A stretch of DNA of 64,000 bases from an uncultured bacterium (GTDB taxonomy: Bacteria; DRYD01): positions 24,457 through 88,456 of the forward strand of contig CAKZQG010000002.1 of assembly GCA_937139605.1 (NCBI GenBank), read 5' to 3'. The position numbers were made by a program, and so were the translations under genes. Position 1 is the first letter of the stretch, and each line of letters starts with the position of its first letter. Under the pieces are notes generated by a model, which saw only the letters and a program-made list of their open reading frames with translations, ran no database searches and was not told where the DNA came from. Of this stretch, positions 1 to 9,397 are shown in pieces.

Positions 1-118
1 TTGCTTTAACAGGATAAAATGAAATACTACTAAACATCATTACTAATTCATATTCAGTTTTAAATTTCACAGGAATTTTATTAATCCAGCCTATATAAAA
101 ATTATCTTGTTTTTCCAT
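1..118 (-). CDS. partial CDS, unknown protein (N-terminal 39 residues)
   Basis: The start ATG lies on the minus strand at base 118, preceded by a GAGGTGT ribosome site, and the reading frame stays open to the window edge. It is too short for the ORF track. The visible start reads MEKQDNFYIGWINKIP and shows no signal peptide. I do not recognise the family. It is the downstream neighbour of the ACT-domain gene and probably shares its transcript. Confidence 0.6.
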   Translation of the reverse strand, partial: MEKQDNFYIGWINKIPVKFKTEYELVMMFSSISFYPVKA

Positions 119-168
119 TTTTACACCTCAAAACTATTACTATAAATTTATATTTAAAATCATTTATA

Positions 169-501
169 TTAGAATTCAGTTTCTGAAGCTATAACAGTTT
201 CTAATCCATATTTTAAATTAACAACATCAATGGATGTAGGTTTTCTTACCGCAATTATATTTATTTCTTTTATTTTTTTTAGTTCTTGAGTTAATTTTTC
301 TATTTTTTCATCAGTGTTATCTAACAAATGTACTAATAATCTAATTGTTTTAGGTTTAACTTCTGTTGGAATTATACCTTCTATACCAGTGGTTAAAGCA
401 GAAATATTAGCTTGATTTTCCGCTAATATTTGTGCTAGTTTAGCTAGTATCCCTGGTTTATCTTCCACTACTTTTGCCTCTATATATAACATTTTACTCA
501 T
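169..501 (-). CDS. ACT-domain protein
   Basis: A 110-residue protein made almost entirely of one ACT domain. Residues 5-80 show the usual pattern: a first strand (YIEAKVVEDKPGILAKLA), a glycine-isoleucine turn, then AQILAENQANISAL. ACT domains bind small ligands, often amino acids, and regulate metabolic enzymes. Here no enzyme domain is attached, so this is a stand-alone sensor or a regulatory subunit. The start has a GGAGGGTG ribosome site just upstream. It lies 37 bases downstream of the AMMECR1 gene on the same strand. The ligand cannot be told from sequence. Confidence 0.8.
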   Translation of the reverse strand: MSKMLYIEAKVVEDKPGILAKLAQILAENQANISALTTGIEGIIPTEVKPKTIRLLVHLLDNTDEKIEKLTQELKKIKEINIIAVRKPTSIDVVNLKYGLETVIASETEF

Positions 502-538
502 TTATTTTCACCCTCCTTGAGTTAGATATAAATATCAT

Positions 539-1132
539 TTATATCCTTATAACTTGAAATCTATATATTTCATTTTCTTTAAATAAATTTTCTTTATTAT
601 ATTTTAACCCTGCTTTATTAAAGGTTATTTCTAATTGTTTTTCTATTGTATTGATAGTAGGTATATCTGGTAATAATACACCTTTTTTGTCCCCTTTTTT
701 TACTATTATTCCATATTCTTTGGGGTTTAATTTACTTATATCATTTATTTTTTCTATATTTATTATAAAATCTATTTTGTTTTTTAAATAAGGATATTCT
801 TTTAAAGAAATAGATTCAAAGCGAGGATCCTTAAATGCAGCAGATATTGAATTATTTATTATCTCTAATATTAAGTTATCAAATACTGGTTCAATAGTTC
901 CTATACAACCCCTTAAATTATCATTTATATAAAAACTAACAAAGCATCCTAACTTAATATCTTTAAATTCTTTAAATAAAAATGAATACTTTTGATTAAT
1001 GTTATCTTTAATATCCCTTAATTTAGAATAAACTGCTTCTAAAGATAATTGTTTTAGTTCTTTTGAATAATTTAAAATCTTTTGTTTTACAGTATCTATT
1101 TTTTGTATTTCTTCCTCTTTATTATTTTCCAT
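539..1132 (-). CDS. AMMECR1-domain protein (AmmeMemoRadiSam system protein A type)
   Basis: A 197-residue member of the AMMECR1 family. The signature LRGCIGTIEP is at about residues 74-83, followed by AAFKDPRF and, near the C-terminus, YGIIVKKGDKKGVLLPD. In many anaerobes AMMECR1 is encoded with a Memo protein and a radical SAM protein (the AmmeMemoRadiSam set), whose biochemical role is unknown. In this window the Memo-like gene is 2.6 kb away on the other strand and no matching radical SAM gene is adjacent. Family assignment is firm; function is unknown. Confidence 0.88.
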   Translation of the reverse strand: MENNKEEEIQKIDTVKQKILNYSKELKQLSLEAVYSKLRDIKDNINQKYSFLFKEFKDIKLGCFVSFYINDNLRGCIGTIEPVFDNLILEIINNSISAAFKDPRFESISLKEYPYLKNKIDFIINIEKINDISKLNPKEYGIIVKKGDKKGVLLPDIPTINTIEKQLEITFNKAGLKYNKENLFKENEIYRFQVIRI

Positions 1133-1156
1133 AAATTCTAAAAATTTTTTAAGATT

Positions 1157-2011
1157 TTAAAATTTTCTTACTATTGGATTAAATCCTTCTTTTTCTATTA
1201 TTTTTGATATTTTATTAGCTTTATCTATGTTTTTAAAGGGACCTACTATTACTCTATACATTTTAGTATTCTTTATTATTACTTCATCTATAGATGAGTA
1301 TATCCCCTTATTTTTTAATATGTCATTTACATATTGAGCATTGTTATATACTGAAAATAACCCCACTTGTACATAATAACTACCTTCTGTATCAGGTACA
1401 AAATCTTTATTATTTACATTATTATCATTTATATCTTTTTCATTTATTTTTTCTTTTTCTTTATTTTCATCAGAAGAATTTAAATTTTTATCAGTTGATT
1501 CTATTAAATTTTCTATTTTAGTTTCTTTAGTATTATTTGAACTTAATTCACTATTAGTAGATGTAGTGCTTTGTGTAGTAGTTTGTGTAGTGGATGTTGT
1601 TTTTGTTGTATCAATTGATTTGGGTTTATTTAGATTTTTAGAATCTGTTTTTTTATCATTTATTTTAGGAATTAAAACGTATTCATTAGGGTTTTCATTA
1701 TTATTATCTATTATATTTTTCTTTTCATCTATTAGTGGTGCTATTAATGAGCTTTGAGTTATTTTTTGGGGTTTTATTTTTTGAGAATAAAAATACTGCC
1801 CAGCAAAATATCCTAACAATACTACTACTAAAATAATTATAAAAAATATTAAAACTCTTATAAACATATTTAAATAATTATTAAATTGATTGTTTTTGTT
1901 TGGATTAGTAGTTTCTTCATTAGCATTGGATTCTAAGTTATTTCTTGTTTTCTTAGTTCTATTACTGCTTTTTCTGGGAGCATCGGATTTATATATGTAC
2001 CTGTTCCCCAT
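1157..2011 (-). CDS. SPOR-domain membrane protein
   Basis: A 284-residue protein with a basic, Asn-rich cytoplasmic tail (1-47), one membrane helix (about 48-72), a long Thr/Ser/Asn/Lys-rich linker and a C-terminal SPOR domain (about 210-284, starting GSYYVQVGLFS). SPOR domains bind denuded glycan strands of septal peptidoglycan, so this is probably a periplasm-facing cell-division or envelope protein. The start at 2011 puts its first 26 codons inside the 3' end of galT; a GGAGGT sequence lies 12 bases upstream within galT and supports it. A later start would still keep the membrane helix. Confidence 0.8.
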   Translation of the reverse strand: MGNRYIYKSDAPRKSSNRTKKTRNNLESNANEETTNPNKNNQFNNYLNMFIRVLIFFIIILVVVLLGYFAGQYFYSQKIKPQKITQSSLIAPLIDEKKNIIDNNNENPNEYVLIPKINDKKTDSKNLNKPKSIDTTKTTSTTQTTTQSTTSTNSELSSNNTKETKIENLIESTDKNLNSSDENKEKEKINEKDINDNNVNNKDFVPDTEGSYYVQVGLFSVYNNAQYVNDILKNKGIYSSIDEVIIKNTKMYRVIVGPFKNIDKANKISKIIEKEGFNPIVRKF

Positions 2012-2946
2012 TCAAAGCCTGCTACCTCCGTTAGCCTTGGGATTATCTCTATATGCCAATGATAATATTCTTTACTATTGGAATTAGGTGGAGCAGTATG
2101 TAACATCATATTAAATGGAGGGTTATCTAAAAGTAAATACAATTTAGAAAAAACTACTTTTACAGTTTGAGCTAAATCTACTACATGGTTTTTATCTATG
2201 TCTTCAAATCTATGAAAATGCTTTTTGGGAATAATCCATGTTTCAAAGGGAAATGCGGAAGCAAATGGACAAAACGCTATAAACGAGTTATTTTCAAAAA
2301 CTATCCTATCTTGATGGCCTAGCTCTTGGGTAACTATGTCGCAAAATAAGCACCTATCTCTTAAGTCAAAATATTCTTTTGCATTGTCTATTTCATTCTT
2401 TATAACCGCAGGTATTATAGGAGTTGCTATTATCTGCGAGTGCGGATGAAATAACGATGCACCCGCTCCTTTCCCATGATTCTTAAAAATTATTACGTAT
2501 TTTATTCTTACATCCTTAGATAATTCTATTATTCTATCTCTGTATCCCCAGATAATTTCTTCAAATTGTGAATTAGGCATAGTTAATGGGGTTGCAAAGT
2601 GATCTTCTGTTTCTATTAAAACTTCATGGTATCCTACCCCATTCATCATATCATAAATTCCAATACCTTTTTTATCTAAAGAGCCTTCTGGATTTAGTGC
2701 AGGAAATTTATTATTTATTACTCTTATCCACCAGCCAGGCCCATTAGCCAAGGTTCCTGGTTTTCTGTATGCAAGTACTTCTGGAGGAGTCATAAATTCA
2801 TTTCCCGGGCAAAATGGACATTTTGATAAATCTTGATTAGCTGGAAAATCATCTCTTTTCTTTTTAAAATCATTTGGTCTGCTTGCTCTTTCTGTGGCTA
2901 TTATTACCCACCTTTTTAATACTGGATCTTTTCTAAGCTCAGGCAT
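1933..2946 (-). CDS. galT: galactose-1-phosphate uridylyltransferase
   Basis: A 337-residue enzyme of the HIT superfamily that exchanges UMP between UDP-glucose and galactose-1-phosphate in the Leloir pathway. The zinc-site cysteines are in CPFCPGNE (residues 43-50). The catalytic HPH motif is in AGASLFHPHSQ and the C-terminal histidine cluster is in YYHWHIEIIPRL. Length matches the family. Two purine-rich sites (AAGGAGCAAGGAG) precede the ATG. Some relatives act on other sugar phosphates, so substrate is inferred. Its 3' end overlaps the SPOR gene by 79 bases. Confidence 0.85.
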   Translation of the reverse strand: MPELRKDPVLKRWVIIATERASRPNDFKKKRDDFPANQDLSKCPFCPGNEFMTPPEVLAYRKPGTLANGPGWWIRVINNKFPALNPEGSLDKKGIGIYDMMNGVGYHEVLIETEDHFATPLTMPNSQFEEIIWGYRDRIIELSKDVRIKYVIIFKNHGKGAGASLFHPHSQIIATPIIPAVIKNEIDNAKEYFDLRDRCLFCDIVTQELGHQDRIVFENNSFIAFCPFASAFPFETWIIPKKHFHRFEDIDKNHVVDLAQTVKVVFSKLYLLLDNPPFNMMLHTAPPNSNSKEYYHWHIEIIPRLTEVAGFEWGTGTYINPMLPEKAVIELRKQEIT

Positions 2947-3177
2947 AACTCCTTGCTCCTTTCTTAATTAATACCATAATAAAAATACTACTTATTTTTA
3001 GAATATATTTTTGTTTTCTTCTTTTTTATTATTCTACATTATTATTCTACATTTTTTTTTATAACCTTGTTAATTTTTTATTTTAATTTTTTATTTTAAA
3101 TTTTTAGAAGGTAAAATATAATTTTAAGTTGTAAATAATAATAGGAAAAAAATATATAAATTAATTTTTACTTGATA

Positions 3178-3687
3178 ATGAATTACTTGTTTTATTATTA
3201 TAAAAAAAACAGTAAAAAAGGGATTTCATTAATAGAAATTTTATTTTCTATGTTATTTTTCCTTATTTTGATTTTAAGTTTTTTTAATTTATATTTAGTT
3301 ATTAATAAGCTGAATAAAGAACATGAGTTTTCTTCTGAAGCTTTAGCTATTGCTTCTTCTAGATTAGAAACTATTCTATATAATTCTAATTTATTAACTT
3401 TAAAAAAAGTTAGTGGAAATTATGTTATATATAATTTAATAGATCAAAAAGAATTAGTTTATAATTCGGCATTAAATGTTTATGATGCTTTTAAAAAAAA
3501 CTATTTAGCTAATCAAATTCCATACTATTTCCCCCTCAGTTATATATATTACTCAATAGCTACTAGAATAAGAGTATATGATAAAAATTATCAACAATTT
3601 TATAATGTTTCAATTTATGTATATCATATAAGTAATCCTCAGAAAAAATATTCTATATCTACTATAATTAAAAGTAATTATCAATGA
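3178..3687 (+). CDS. type IV prepilin-like (PilV-type) protein
   Basis: About 169 residues. The N-terminus has a short basic leader (YYYKKNSKKG), then ISLIEIL followed by a hydrophobic helix. This is the prepilin peptidase pattern: glycine at -1 and glutamate at +5 of the mature protein. It is followed by a low-complexity Tyr/Asn-rich domain. Such minor pilins or pseudopilins work in type IV pili, type II secretion or DNA uptake. No other pilus gene is nearby, although dprA is elsewhere in the window. I chose ATG at 3178; the ORF track begins at the TTG two codons earlier. There is no clear ribosome site. Confidence 0.7.
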   Translation: MNYLFYYYKKNSKKGISLIEILFSMLFFLILILSFFNLYLVINKLNKEHEFSSEALAIASSRLETILYNSNLLTLKKVSGNYVIYNLIDQKELVYNSALNVYDAFKKNYLANQIPYYFPLSYIYYSIATRIRVYDKNYQQFYNVSIYVYHISNPQKKYSISTIIKSNYQ

Positions 3688-3770
3688 TTTGTTTTTATTT
3701 TTTTCAAAAAGGTAGAGGATTTTTATTATAGAAATTATAAATAGCTTCAAGATGTGAAAATTAAGAATAT

Positions 3771-4664
3771 ATGGAAATAAGGAAACCAGTAGTTGTTAAT
3801 AAATTTTATCCGCGAGATTATCACGATTTACTACATGATATTTCTAAAAAAGAAAATTTATTAGAATTATTAGAGAAAAATGATTTAAAGAATAATTTAG
3901 GAAATGAGATTTTAGGGGTTGTTCTACCCCATGCAGGATATATCTATAGTGGAAAAACTGCTTTAAAAGCTTTATTCTTAGCTAAAAATATTATTCTTAG
4001 TAACTCCATAAATATTGACACATTAATTTTAATTGGACCTGATCATTACGGTTATGGTAAAAATATTTCTATAGATGATAGAAGCTATCTAATTCCCAAG
4101 GATATTATTTTTCAATCGGATATTGATATAATTTCTAAAATTATTGATAAAATTAATGAAATTGATAAAAAGGAGTATATTCAATTAAATTATAAAGCAT
4201 TTGATTATGAACATTCTTTGGAAGTTATTTTACCTTTATTTTATTTTGTATTTAATAAAACATTTAAAATAGTTCCTATTACTATTACTAAGCAAACACT
4301 TAATAACTGCTTAATTCTAGCTAATATTTTGTTTGAAGTATTAAAAGATAAAAGTAATTTCTTAATGATAGCTTCTTCTGATATGAGTCATTATATTACC
4401 CACAATGAAGCTATTAACAGGGATTCAAAAGTATTTGGCTACATCGTTTCTAATGATTCTATTGGATTTTATAAAACTATTATTGATAATCAAATAAATT
4501 CTTGTGGATTTGGATGCATTACAACTTTATTAGAATTTAAAAAGCTATTTTATTCCTATAAAAATAAAAATCATATAAATAATAGGATAGTAGAATATGA
4601 AACTTCTGCTCATTATTCAAAAGATTATGATTTTGTAGTTGGTTATCTATCTGTTATTGTGTAA
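3771..4664 (+). CDS. Memo-family protein (AmmeMemoRadiSam system protein B type)
   Basis: A 297-residue protein of the Memo family, related in fold to class III extradiol dioxygenases. Visible motifs are LPHAGYIYSGKTA (about 49-61), IGPDHYG (about 86-92), EHSLEVILPLF and SSDMSHY, which carry the conserved histidines and aspartate. The family pairs with AMMECR1 and a radical SAM enzyme in the AmmeMemoRadiSam set, whose function is unknown. Here the AMMECR1 partner is at 0.5-1.1 kb on the opposite strand. The gene precedes leuD but is separated from it by a new ribosome site, so it may be transcribed alone. Confidence 0.87.
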   Translation: MEIRKPVVVNKFYPRDYHDLLHDISKKENLLELLEKNDLKNNLGNEILGVVLPHAGYIYSGKTALKALFLAKNIILSNSINIDTLILIGPDHYGYGKNISIDDRSYLIPKDIIFQSDIDIISKIIDKINEIDKKEYIQLNYKAFDYEHSLEVILPLFYFVFNKTFKIVPITITKQTLNNCLILANILFEVLKDKSNFLMIASSDMSHYITHNEAINRDSKVFGYIVSNDSIGFYKTIIDNQINSCGFGCITTLLEFKKLFYSYKNKNHINNRIVEYETSAHYSKDYDFVVGYLSVIV

Positions 4665-4706
4665 TTTTTTTTAAATTTAATTATTGATAATAAAGGGGGT
4701 AAAAAT

Positions 4707-5336
4707 ATGAGTAATGGAAGTTCTTTTTATAGAGGATTAGTTGTACCTTTGGATAGATCGGATATTGATACTGATCAGATAATGCCTAAGCAATTTTTAA
4801 AAAGAACAGAAAGAACAGGCTATGGAGAGTTTGTTTTTTATGAATGGAGGTATAATCCAGATGGAACCCTTAATAAAGATTTTATATTAAATAAAGAAGA
4901 ATATAAAGGTGCTAGTATATTAGTAACTGGGCCTAATTTTGGTACAGGTTCTTCTAGAGAGCATGCTGTTTGGGGGTTGGTTCAATTTGGATTTAAAGCA
5001 GTTATTGCTCCTTCTTTTGGAGATATATTTTATTCCAATGCTATTGAAAATGGGCTTTGGGTTATTAAAGTTAAAGATACTTCTAAATTAATTCAAAACG
5101 CTAGTAATATCAAAAATTATTATCTTAACATAGACTTAGAAAAACAGATAGTTTATGATGATTATAATTATGTTTTAGATTTTGAAATAGATAATGCATC
5201 TAAATTGAGATTAATTAAAGGTTGGGATAATATCGATTTAGTACTTCAATTTGAAGAAAAAATAAAAGAATATGAAAAAAATAGATTCGATTTTTATCCA
5301 AGTACTGATTCTTATAAAACTATATTAAAATTTTAA
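4707..5336 (+). CDS. leuD: 3-isopropylmalate dehydratase, small subunit
   Basis: A 209-residue swivelling-domain subunit. With LeuC it isomerises 2-isopropylmalate to 3-isopropylmalate in leucine synthesis. It shows the family's DIDTDQIMPKQFLKR near residues 18-32 and the GPNFGTGSSREHA substrate-recognition loop near 74-86. Length and lack of the C-terminal extension fit LeuD rather than homoaconitase. The start has AAAGGGGGTAAAAAT immediately upstream. leuC is not in the window, which is unusual since the two are normally adjacent. A YaxxRL-type homoaconitase small subunit is less likely. Confidence 0.9.
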   Translation: MSNGSSFYRGLVVPLDRSDIDTDQIMPKQFLKRTERTGYGEFVFYEWRYNPDGTLNKDFILNKEEYKGASILVTGPNFGTGSSREHAVWGLVQFGFKAVIAPSFGDIFYSNAIENGLWVIKVKDTSKLIQNASNIKNYYLNIDLEKQIVYDDYNYVLDFEIDNASKLRLIKGWDNIDLVLQFEEKIKEYEKNRFDFYPSTDSYKTILKF

Positions 5337-5369
5337 TAAAAAAATATAATAAATAAGAGGGGTTTTTTT

Positions 5370-6632
5370 ATGGTTAAGCAAATTTATGAACAGATAAATA
5401 AGGACTTAAAAGAAGTAGATCCTGAAATTTATGATTTAATTATAAAAGAAATTATAAGACAATCTGAGGGAATAAACTTAATAGCATCTGAAAATTATGC
5501 ATTCAAAGCAGTTTTACAAGCTATGGGAACACCATTATCTAATAAGTATGCAGAAGGTTATCCTAAAAGAAGATATTATTCTGGTTGTGAGTATGTAGAT
5601 ATTATTGAAGAAATTGCTATTAAAAGATTAAATGAATTATTTAAAGCAGAGTATTCTAATGTCCAACCGCATTCTGGTGCTCAAGCTAATATGGCTGTAT
5701 ATTTTTCTGTCCTTAAGCCTGGGGATACTATTTTAACTATGAGTTTAAATTGCGGAGGCCATCTAACTCATGGTAGCCCCGTTAATTTTAGTGGAATAAT
5801 TTATAATGTTGTTCATTATGAAGTATCTAGAACTAATGAATTAATTGATTATGATTTAATTAGAGATTTAGCTATAAGATATAAACCTAAATTAATAGTA
5901 GCTGGGGCTTCTAGTTATCCACGGATAATTGATAGTAAAATAATAGCTGATATAGCTAAGGAAATTGAGGCATTTTTTATGTTTGATATGGCACATTATT
6001 CTGGACTTATTGCTGCTGGGTTGTATCCTTCTCCTGTTAATTATGCAGATTTTATAACTTCTACTACTCATAAGACTTTAAGGGGGCCTAGGGGTGGAGT
6101 TATTATTGCTAAAAAAGATTATGAAAAAATTATAAATAAGTGGGTATTTCCGGGAATCCAGGGAGGTCCATTGATGCATGTTATCGCTGCTAAAGCAGTC
6201 GCCTTTAAATTAGCCTTAGAACAGGAATTTAAAGATTACCAAAAGCAAGTTTTAATTAATGCTAAAATTTTAGCCCAAACCCTAAAAGATAATGGGATAA
6301 GAATAGTTTCAGACGGTACAGATTCTCATATGGTTTTATGTGATTTAAGAAGTATTGGATTAACTGGTAAAGAAGCTGAAAATATTCTTAATGAAGTTGG
6401 AATATTTGTTAATAAAAATGTAATTCCATTTGATCCACAAGTACCTGCTATAGCAAGTGGAATAAGATTAGGGACTCCTGCCATTACTACTAGAGGATTT
6501 AAAGAAGACGAAACTAAAGAAGTAGCTAATTTAATAGCTATTGCTTTAAAGGAACCACATAAAAAAGAATATGTTAAATCTAAAGTTAAGGAGTTAAGTG
6601 AAGCTTTCCCTGTTTATAAAATTTATCTATGA
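5370..6632 (+). CDS. glyA: serine hydroxymethyltransferase
   Basis: A 420-residue PLP enzyme converting serine and tetrahydrofolate to glycine and 5,10-methylene-tetrahydrofolate. The motifs are [42 protein letters not shown], and [14 protein letters not shown], which contains the Schiff-base lysine. The length is standard. A strong AAGAGGGG ribosome site precedes the ATG, 33 bases after leuD, so the two are probably co-transcribed. Confidence 0.96.
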   Translation: MVKQIYEQINKDLKEVDPEIYDLIIKEIIRQSEGINLIASENYAFKAVLQAMGTPLSNKYAEGYPKRRYYSGCEYVDIIEEIAIKRLNELFKAEYSNVQPHSGAQANMAVYFSVLKPGDTILTMSLNCGGHLTHGSPVNFSGIIYNVVHYEVSRTNELIDYDLIRDLAIRYKPKLIVAGASSYPRIIDSKIIADIAKEIEAFFMFDMAHYSGLIAAGLYPSPVNYADFITSTTHKTLRGPRGGVIIAKKDYEKIINKWVFPGIQGGPLMHVIAAKAVAFKLALEQEFKDYQKQVLINAKILAQTLKDNGIRIVSDGTDSHMVLCDLRSIGLTGKEAENILNEVGIFVNKNVIPFDPQVPAIASGIRLGTPAITTRGFKEDETKEVANLIAIALKEPHKKEYVKSKVKELSEAFPVYKIYL

Positions 6633-6685
6633 TTTTGTTTTTTATTGATATTATTGAAATTTTTTTAATATAGTGAAGTAATTTT

Positions 6686-8086
6686 ATGTATAGGAAAAAT
6701 TATTTTTTATTATTTTTAGTGTTTTTTAGTTTTAATTTTGTTATTTATAGTTTATTAGTTTTTTCACAGGATTTGATTGATTACGAATGGAGCAAAGTTT
6801 TAGATTATAAGAAAAAAGAATTTGATAAAAGTTGGAATAATTTCTTAGATACTAATTTCTTTGCTTATGATCTAAATAATTCTAAAGTTTATAATTTTTC
6901 TGTTATTTTTAAATATGGTTTAAAAGATGAAGATGTTAATAATGTTGGAATTAGATTTTTTTTATTTTATTTACTAAAAGAAATAATAAATGAAAAATTA
7001 AAAAATCAGGATATATATTTTAAAGATGAATTGATAATAACTGAAGACTATGTTGGTTATAGTTATTTACTTTTGGATTCTTCTGATGTTAAAAAGGTTT
7101 ATCAGGCTTTAAATAATATTTATTTTGATGATATGTATAATATTAATTTTGATATAAAGAAAAAAGAAATAAAAAAAGAAATGAAGGAGTATTATGAAAG
7201 TTCAATAAATCCTGTGTTATTTTTTTTTAAGCAGCAAGTTTTTACTGCTCATCCTTATTATTATTTACCTTATGGAAATTATAATAATATTGATAAAATT
7301 ACTATAAGTGATTTAAAGAATATAGATTTGTCTAAATTTGATAAATTTTATATTTTAATAGGATCTAATTCTAAGGTAGTTTATCGAGAATTATTTAAAG
7401 ATTATTATTATAAGTATTCAAAGAGTAGTTTTTCTAATGATATATTAAAGCTTCCTTATTATAATAATTTAAGTAATTTTTATAATAATGATTATAGTAA
7501 TTATAGGTTTATAGATATAAAGAAATCTAAGGTTTTAAGTTTTGATATATCTTCTAAAAATAGTTATGATATTTTTTTATTTTCTGTTCCATCGTTTTAT
7601 CAAAATTATAAAGAATATTTAGCAATGCTTGTTATTGATAATTTACTTTGTGATGATTTGGTAGGTATCTTTTATAAAGAGTTAAGAGAAGATCAAGGAA
7701 TAATTTATTCTTTATATTCTTTTTATCCTACTTTATTTTTAACTTCATATTATTTGGTTATTACTGCTAGTGATTCTTCTTCTAATGAATTTAAAGTATT
7801 CTATACTATTAGAAATATTTTAGAAAATTTTGAAAATAATAAAGATATATATACTGAGATAAATGAAGCAAAGAACAGAGTTATAAATAAGATTTATTTA
7901 GTTTTTGATAATCCTTATTCACTAAGTAATTCTCTTATTTATTCTTTATTATACAAAGATAAGTCTATAAGTCCATTTTACTTAATTGATAATATATATT
8001 ATTTAGATAATGATTATATTAGGCAAGTAGCTAAGAAGTATTTATCTAGTTTTTATGCTTTTAGATTAATTGGGAATAATAATTAA
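6686..8086 (+). CDS. exported M16-like peptidase homologue, probably non-catalytic
   Basis: A 466-residue protein with an N-terminal hydrophobic segment (about 5-28) that looks like a signal peptide or anchor. The C-terminal half has the layout of an M16 C-domain: a hydrophobic run (LAMLVIDNLLCDD), then VGIFYKELREDQGIIYSLYS. The zinc motif HxxEH is absent from the N-terminal half. I infer a catalytically dead M16 paralogue, like the partner subunits of heterodimeric M16 peptidases. No active partner gene is nearby. The protein is rich in Tyr, Asn and Asp. Confidence 0.6.
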   Translation: MYRKNYFLLFLVFFSFNFVIYSLLVFSQDLIDYEWSKVLDYKKKEFDKSWNNFLDTNFFAYDLNNSKVYNFSVIFKYGLKDEDVNNVGIRFFLFYLLKEIINEKLKNQDIYFKDELIITEDYVGYSYLLLDSSDVKKVYQALNNIYFDDMYNINFDIKKKEIKKEMKEYYESSINPVLFFFKQQVFTAHPYYYLPYGNYNNIDKITISDLKNIDLSKFDKFYILIGSNSKVVYRELFKDYYYKYSKSSFSNDILKLPYYNNLSNFYNNDYSNYRFIDIKKSKVLSFDISSKNSYDIFLFSVPSFYQNYKEYLAMLVIDNLLCDDLVGIFYKELREDQGIIYSLYSFYPTLFLTSYYLVITASDSSSNEFKVFYTIRNILENFENNKDIYTEINEAKNRVINKIYLVFDNPYSLSNSLIYSLLYKDKSISPFYLIDNIYYLDNDYIRQVAKKYLSSFYAFRLIGNNN

Positions 8087-8151
8087 TTTTTTTATAAAAA
8101 GTAGTTTTAAGCAAGGGATATTTTTTAAATAAGTAGAATAATATAAAAAGG

Positions 8152-9348
8152 ATGAAGGAATTGGATATAAATAATTTAAATCAGATAACTGGAAATATTA
8201 ATAGTTTATTTGAGAGTTTAATAAAGAAAAGATTATATAATAATACATTTGATAAATCGAAGTTTTTGAGTATAATAAAAGCGTCTTTATTAAGTGAAGA
8301 TAAGAATTTAAGGAAAGTTGGTGCAAAATTAGTTAGAAGATTAAGATTAATAGAATTTATTGATTATATTAGACCTTTACTTAATGATAATGATCCTACT
8401 GTTAGAGCTGTAAGTATTTTGGCTTTAGCTCAGATGAAAGATTTGGATTCATTTAATAAAATAAAAGAAATATATTTTAATGATATAATTCCTGTTAAAA
8501 CGTCGGCATTGATGTATTTTGGAGTTATTGAAAATCAAGAATCTAAGAATATATTAATAGATGCTTTAAAAAATGGGAATGAAGATTTAAAAGAGAATGC
8601 TTTCCAAGGTTTGACTTGGCATACTAAAGACCATGATTTTAATTTAATGAAAAGTTTCATACTTAAAGAATTATCAAATCCTTATTTAGTTTCTAAGTTT
8701 ATAAAGAATTTAGTAGTTGTTAATAAGCCAGAAGTAGTCCAATTTTTAGAAGAATTAATTTTAAAAACTGATATCTCTGAATATGTTATTTTAAGTGCTA
8801 TTTATGTTTTGTATTATAAAAATATTACTAAATATTTATTATTAGCTGATTCTATTTTAATAAAATATCTAAAAGATTTAGATAATTTATCTAAGCATTT
8901 ACTACTTTATGAAATAACAGCTAATAGTTTATGGGAGATAAAAAAAATCCCTATAAATGAGCAATATAAAATATCTGAAATCATAAGTAGTTATTTAAAT
9001 TATTATAAAGGAAAGGAATTAAAATATATAATAAGAACTATAAAGAATCTTAATCCTATTTTTCATAATCTTATTATTAAAATATTTAATATTGATAAAT
9101 TGAGTATAGATTTAAAAGGAGAATTAATTAGTTTCTTGGTTTCTAAAAATGTTGATAAAACTTTAAAAATATTGTTATTAGAATTTTTAAATGATCCTGA
9201 TTTATATATAAGAGAATTAACTTTATTTAATTTATTAACTACTAATCATATTAAATCAACATTAGCTTATATTGAAGAATATTTATATAAATATGAAGAA
9301 TTGCATTTAAAATTAGTAATACTAGCTATACTGTATTTAAATACTTAA
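8152..9348 (+). CDS. HEAT-repeat protein, function unknown
   Basis: A 398-residue all-helical protein. Residues about 38-170 show degenerate HEAT/PBS-lyase-type repeats, for example NLRKVGAKLVRRL, PTVRAVSILALAQM and NEDLKENAFQGL, each about 30 residues apart. The remainder continues as a helical solenoid with weaker repeats, ending in another (DPDLYIRELTLFNLL). There is no signal peptide or catalytic motif, so a cytoplasmic scaffold is likely. It lies 50 bases upstream of ftsE on the same strand. Confidence 0.7.
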   Translation: MKELDINNLNQITGNINSLFESLIKKRLYNNTFDKSKFLSIIKASLLSEDKNLRKVGAKLVRRLRLIEFIDYIRPLLNDNDPTVRAVSILALAQMKDLDSFNKIKEIYFNDIIPVKTSALMYFGVIENQESKNILIDALKNGNEDLKENAFQGLTWHTKDHDFNLMKSFILKELSNPYLVSKFIKNLVVVNKPEVVQFLEELILKTDISEYVILSAIYVLYYKNITKYLLLADSILIKYLKDLDNLSKHLLLYEITANSLWEIKKIPINEQYKISEIISSYLNYYKGKELKYIIRTIKNLNPIFHNLIIKIFNIDKLSIDLKGELISFLVSKNVDKTLKILLLEFLNDPDLYIRELTLFNLLTTNHIKSTLAYIEEYLYKYEELHLKLVILAILYLNT

Positions 9349-9397
9349 AAATATTTAAAAAATTTAAAATAATAAAAATATAGAAGGTGTTTATTTA

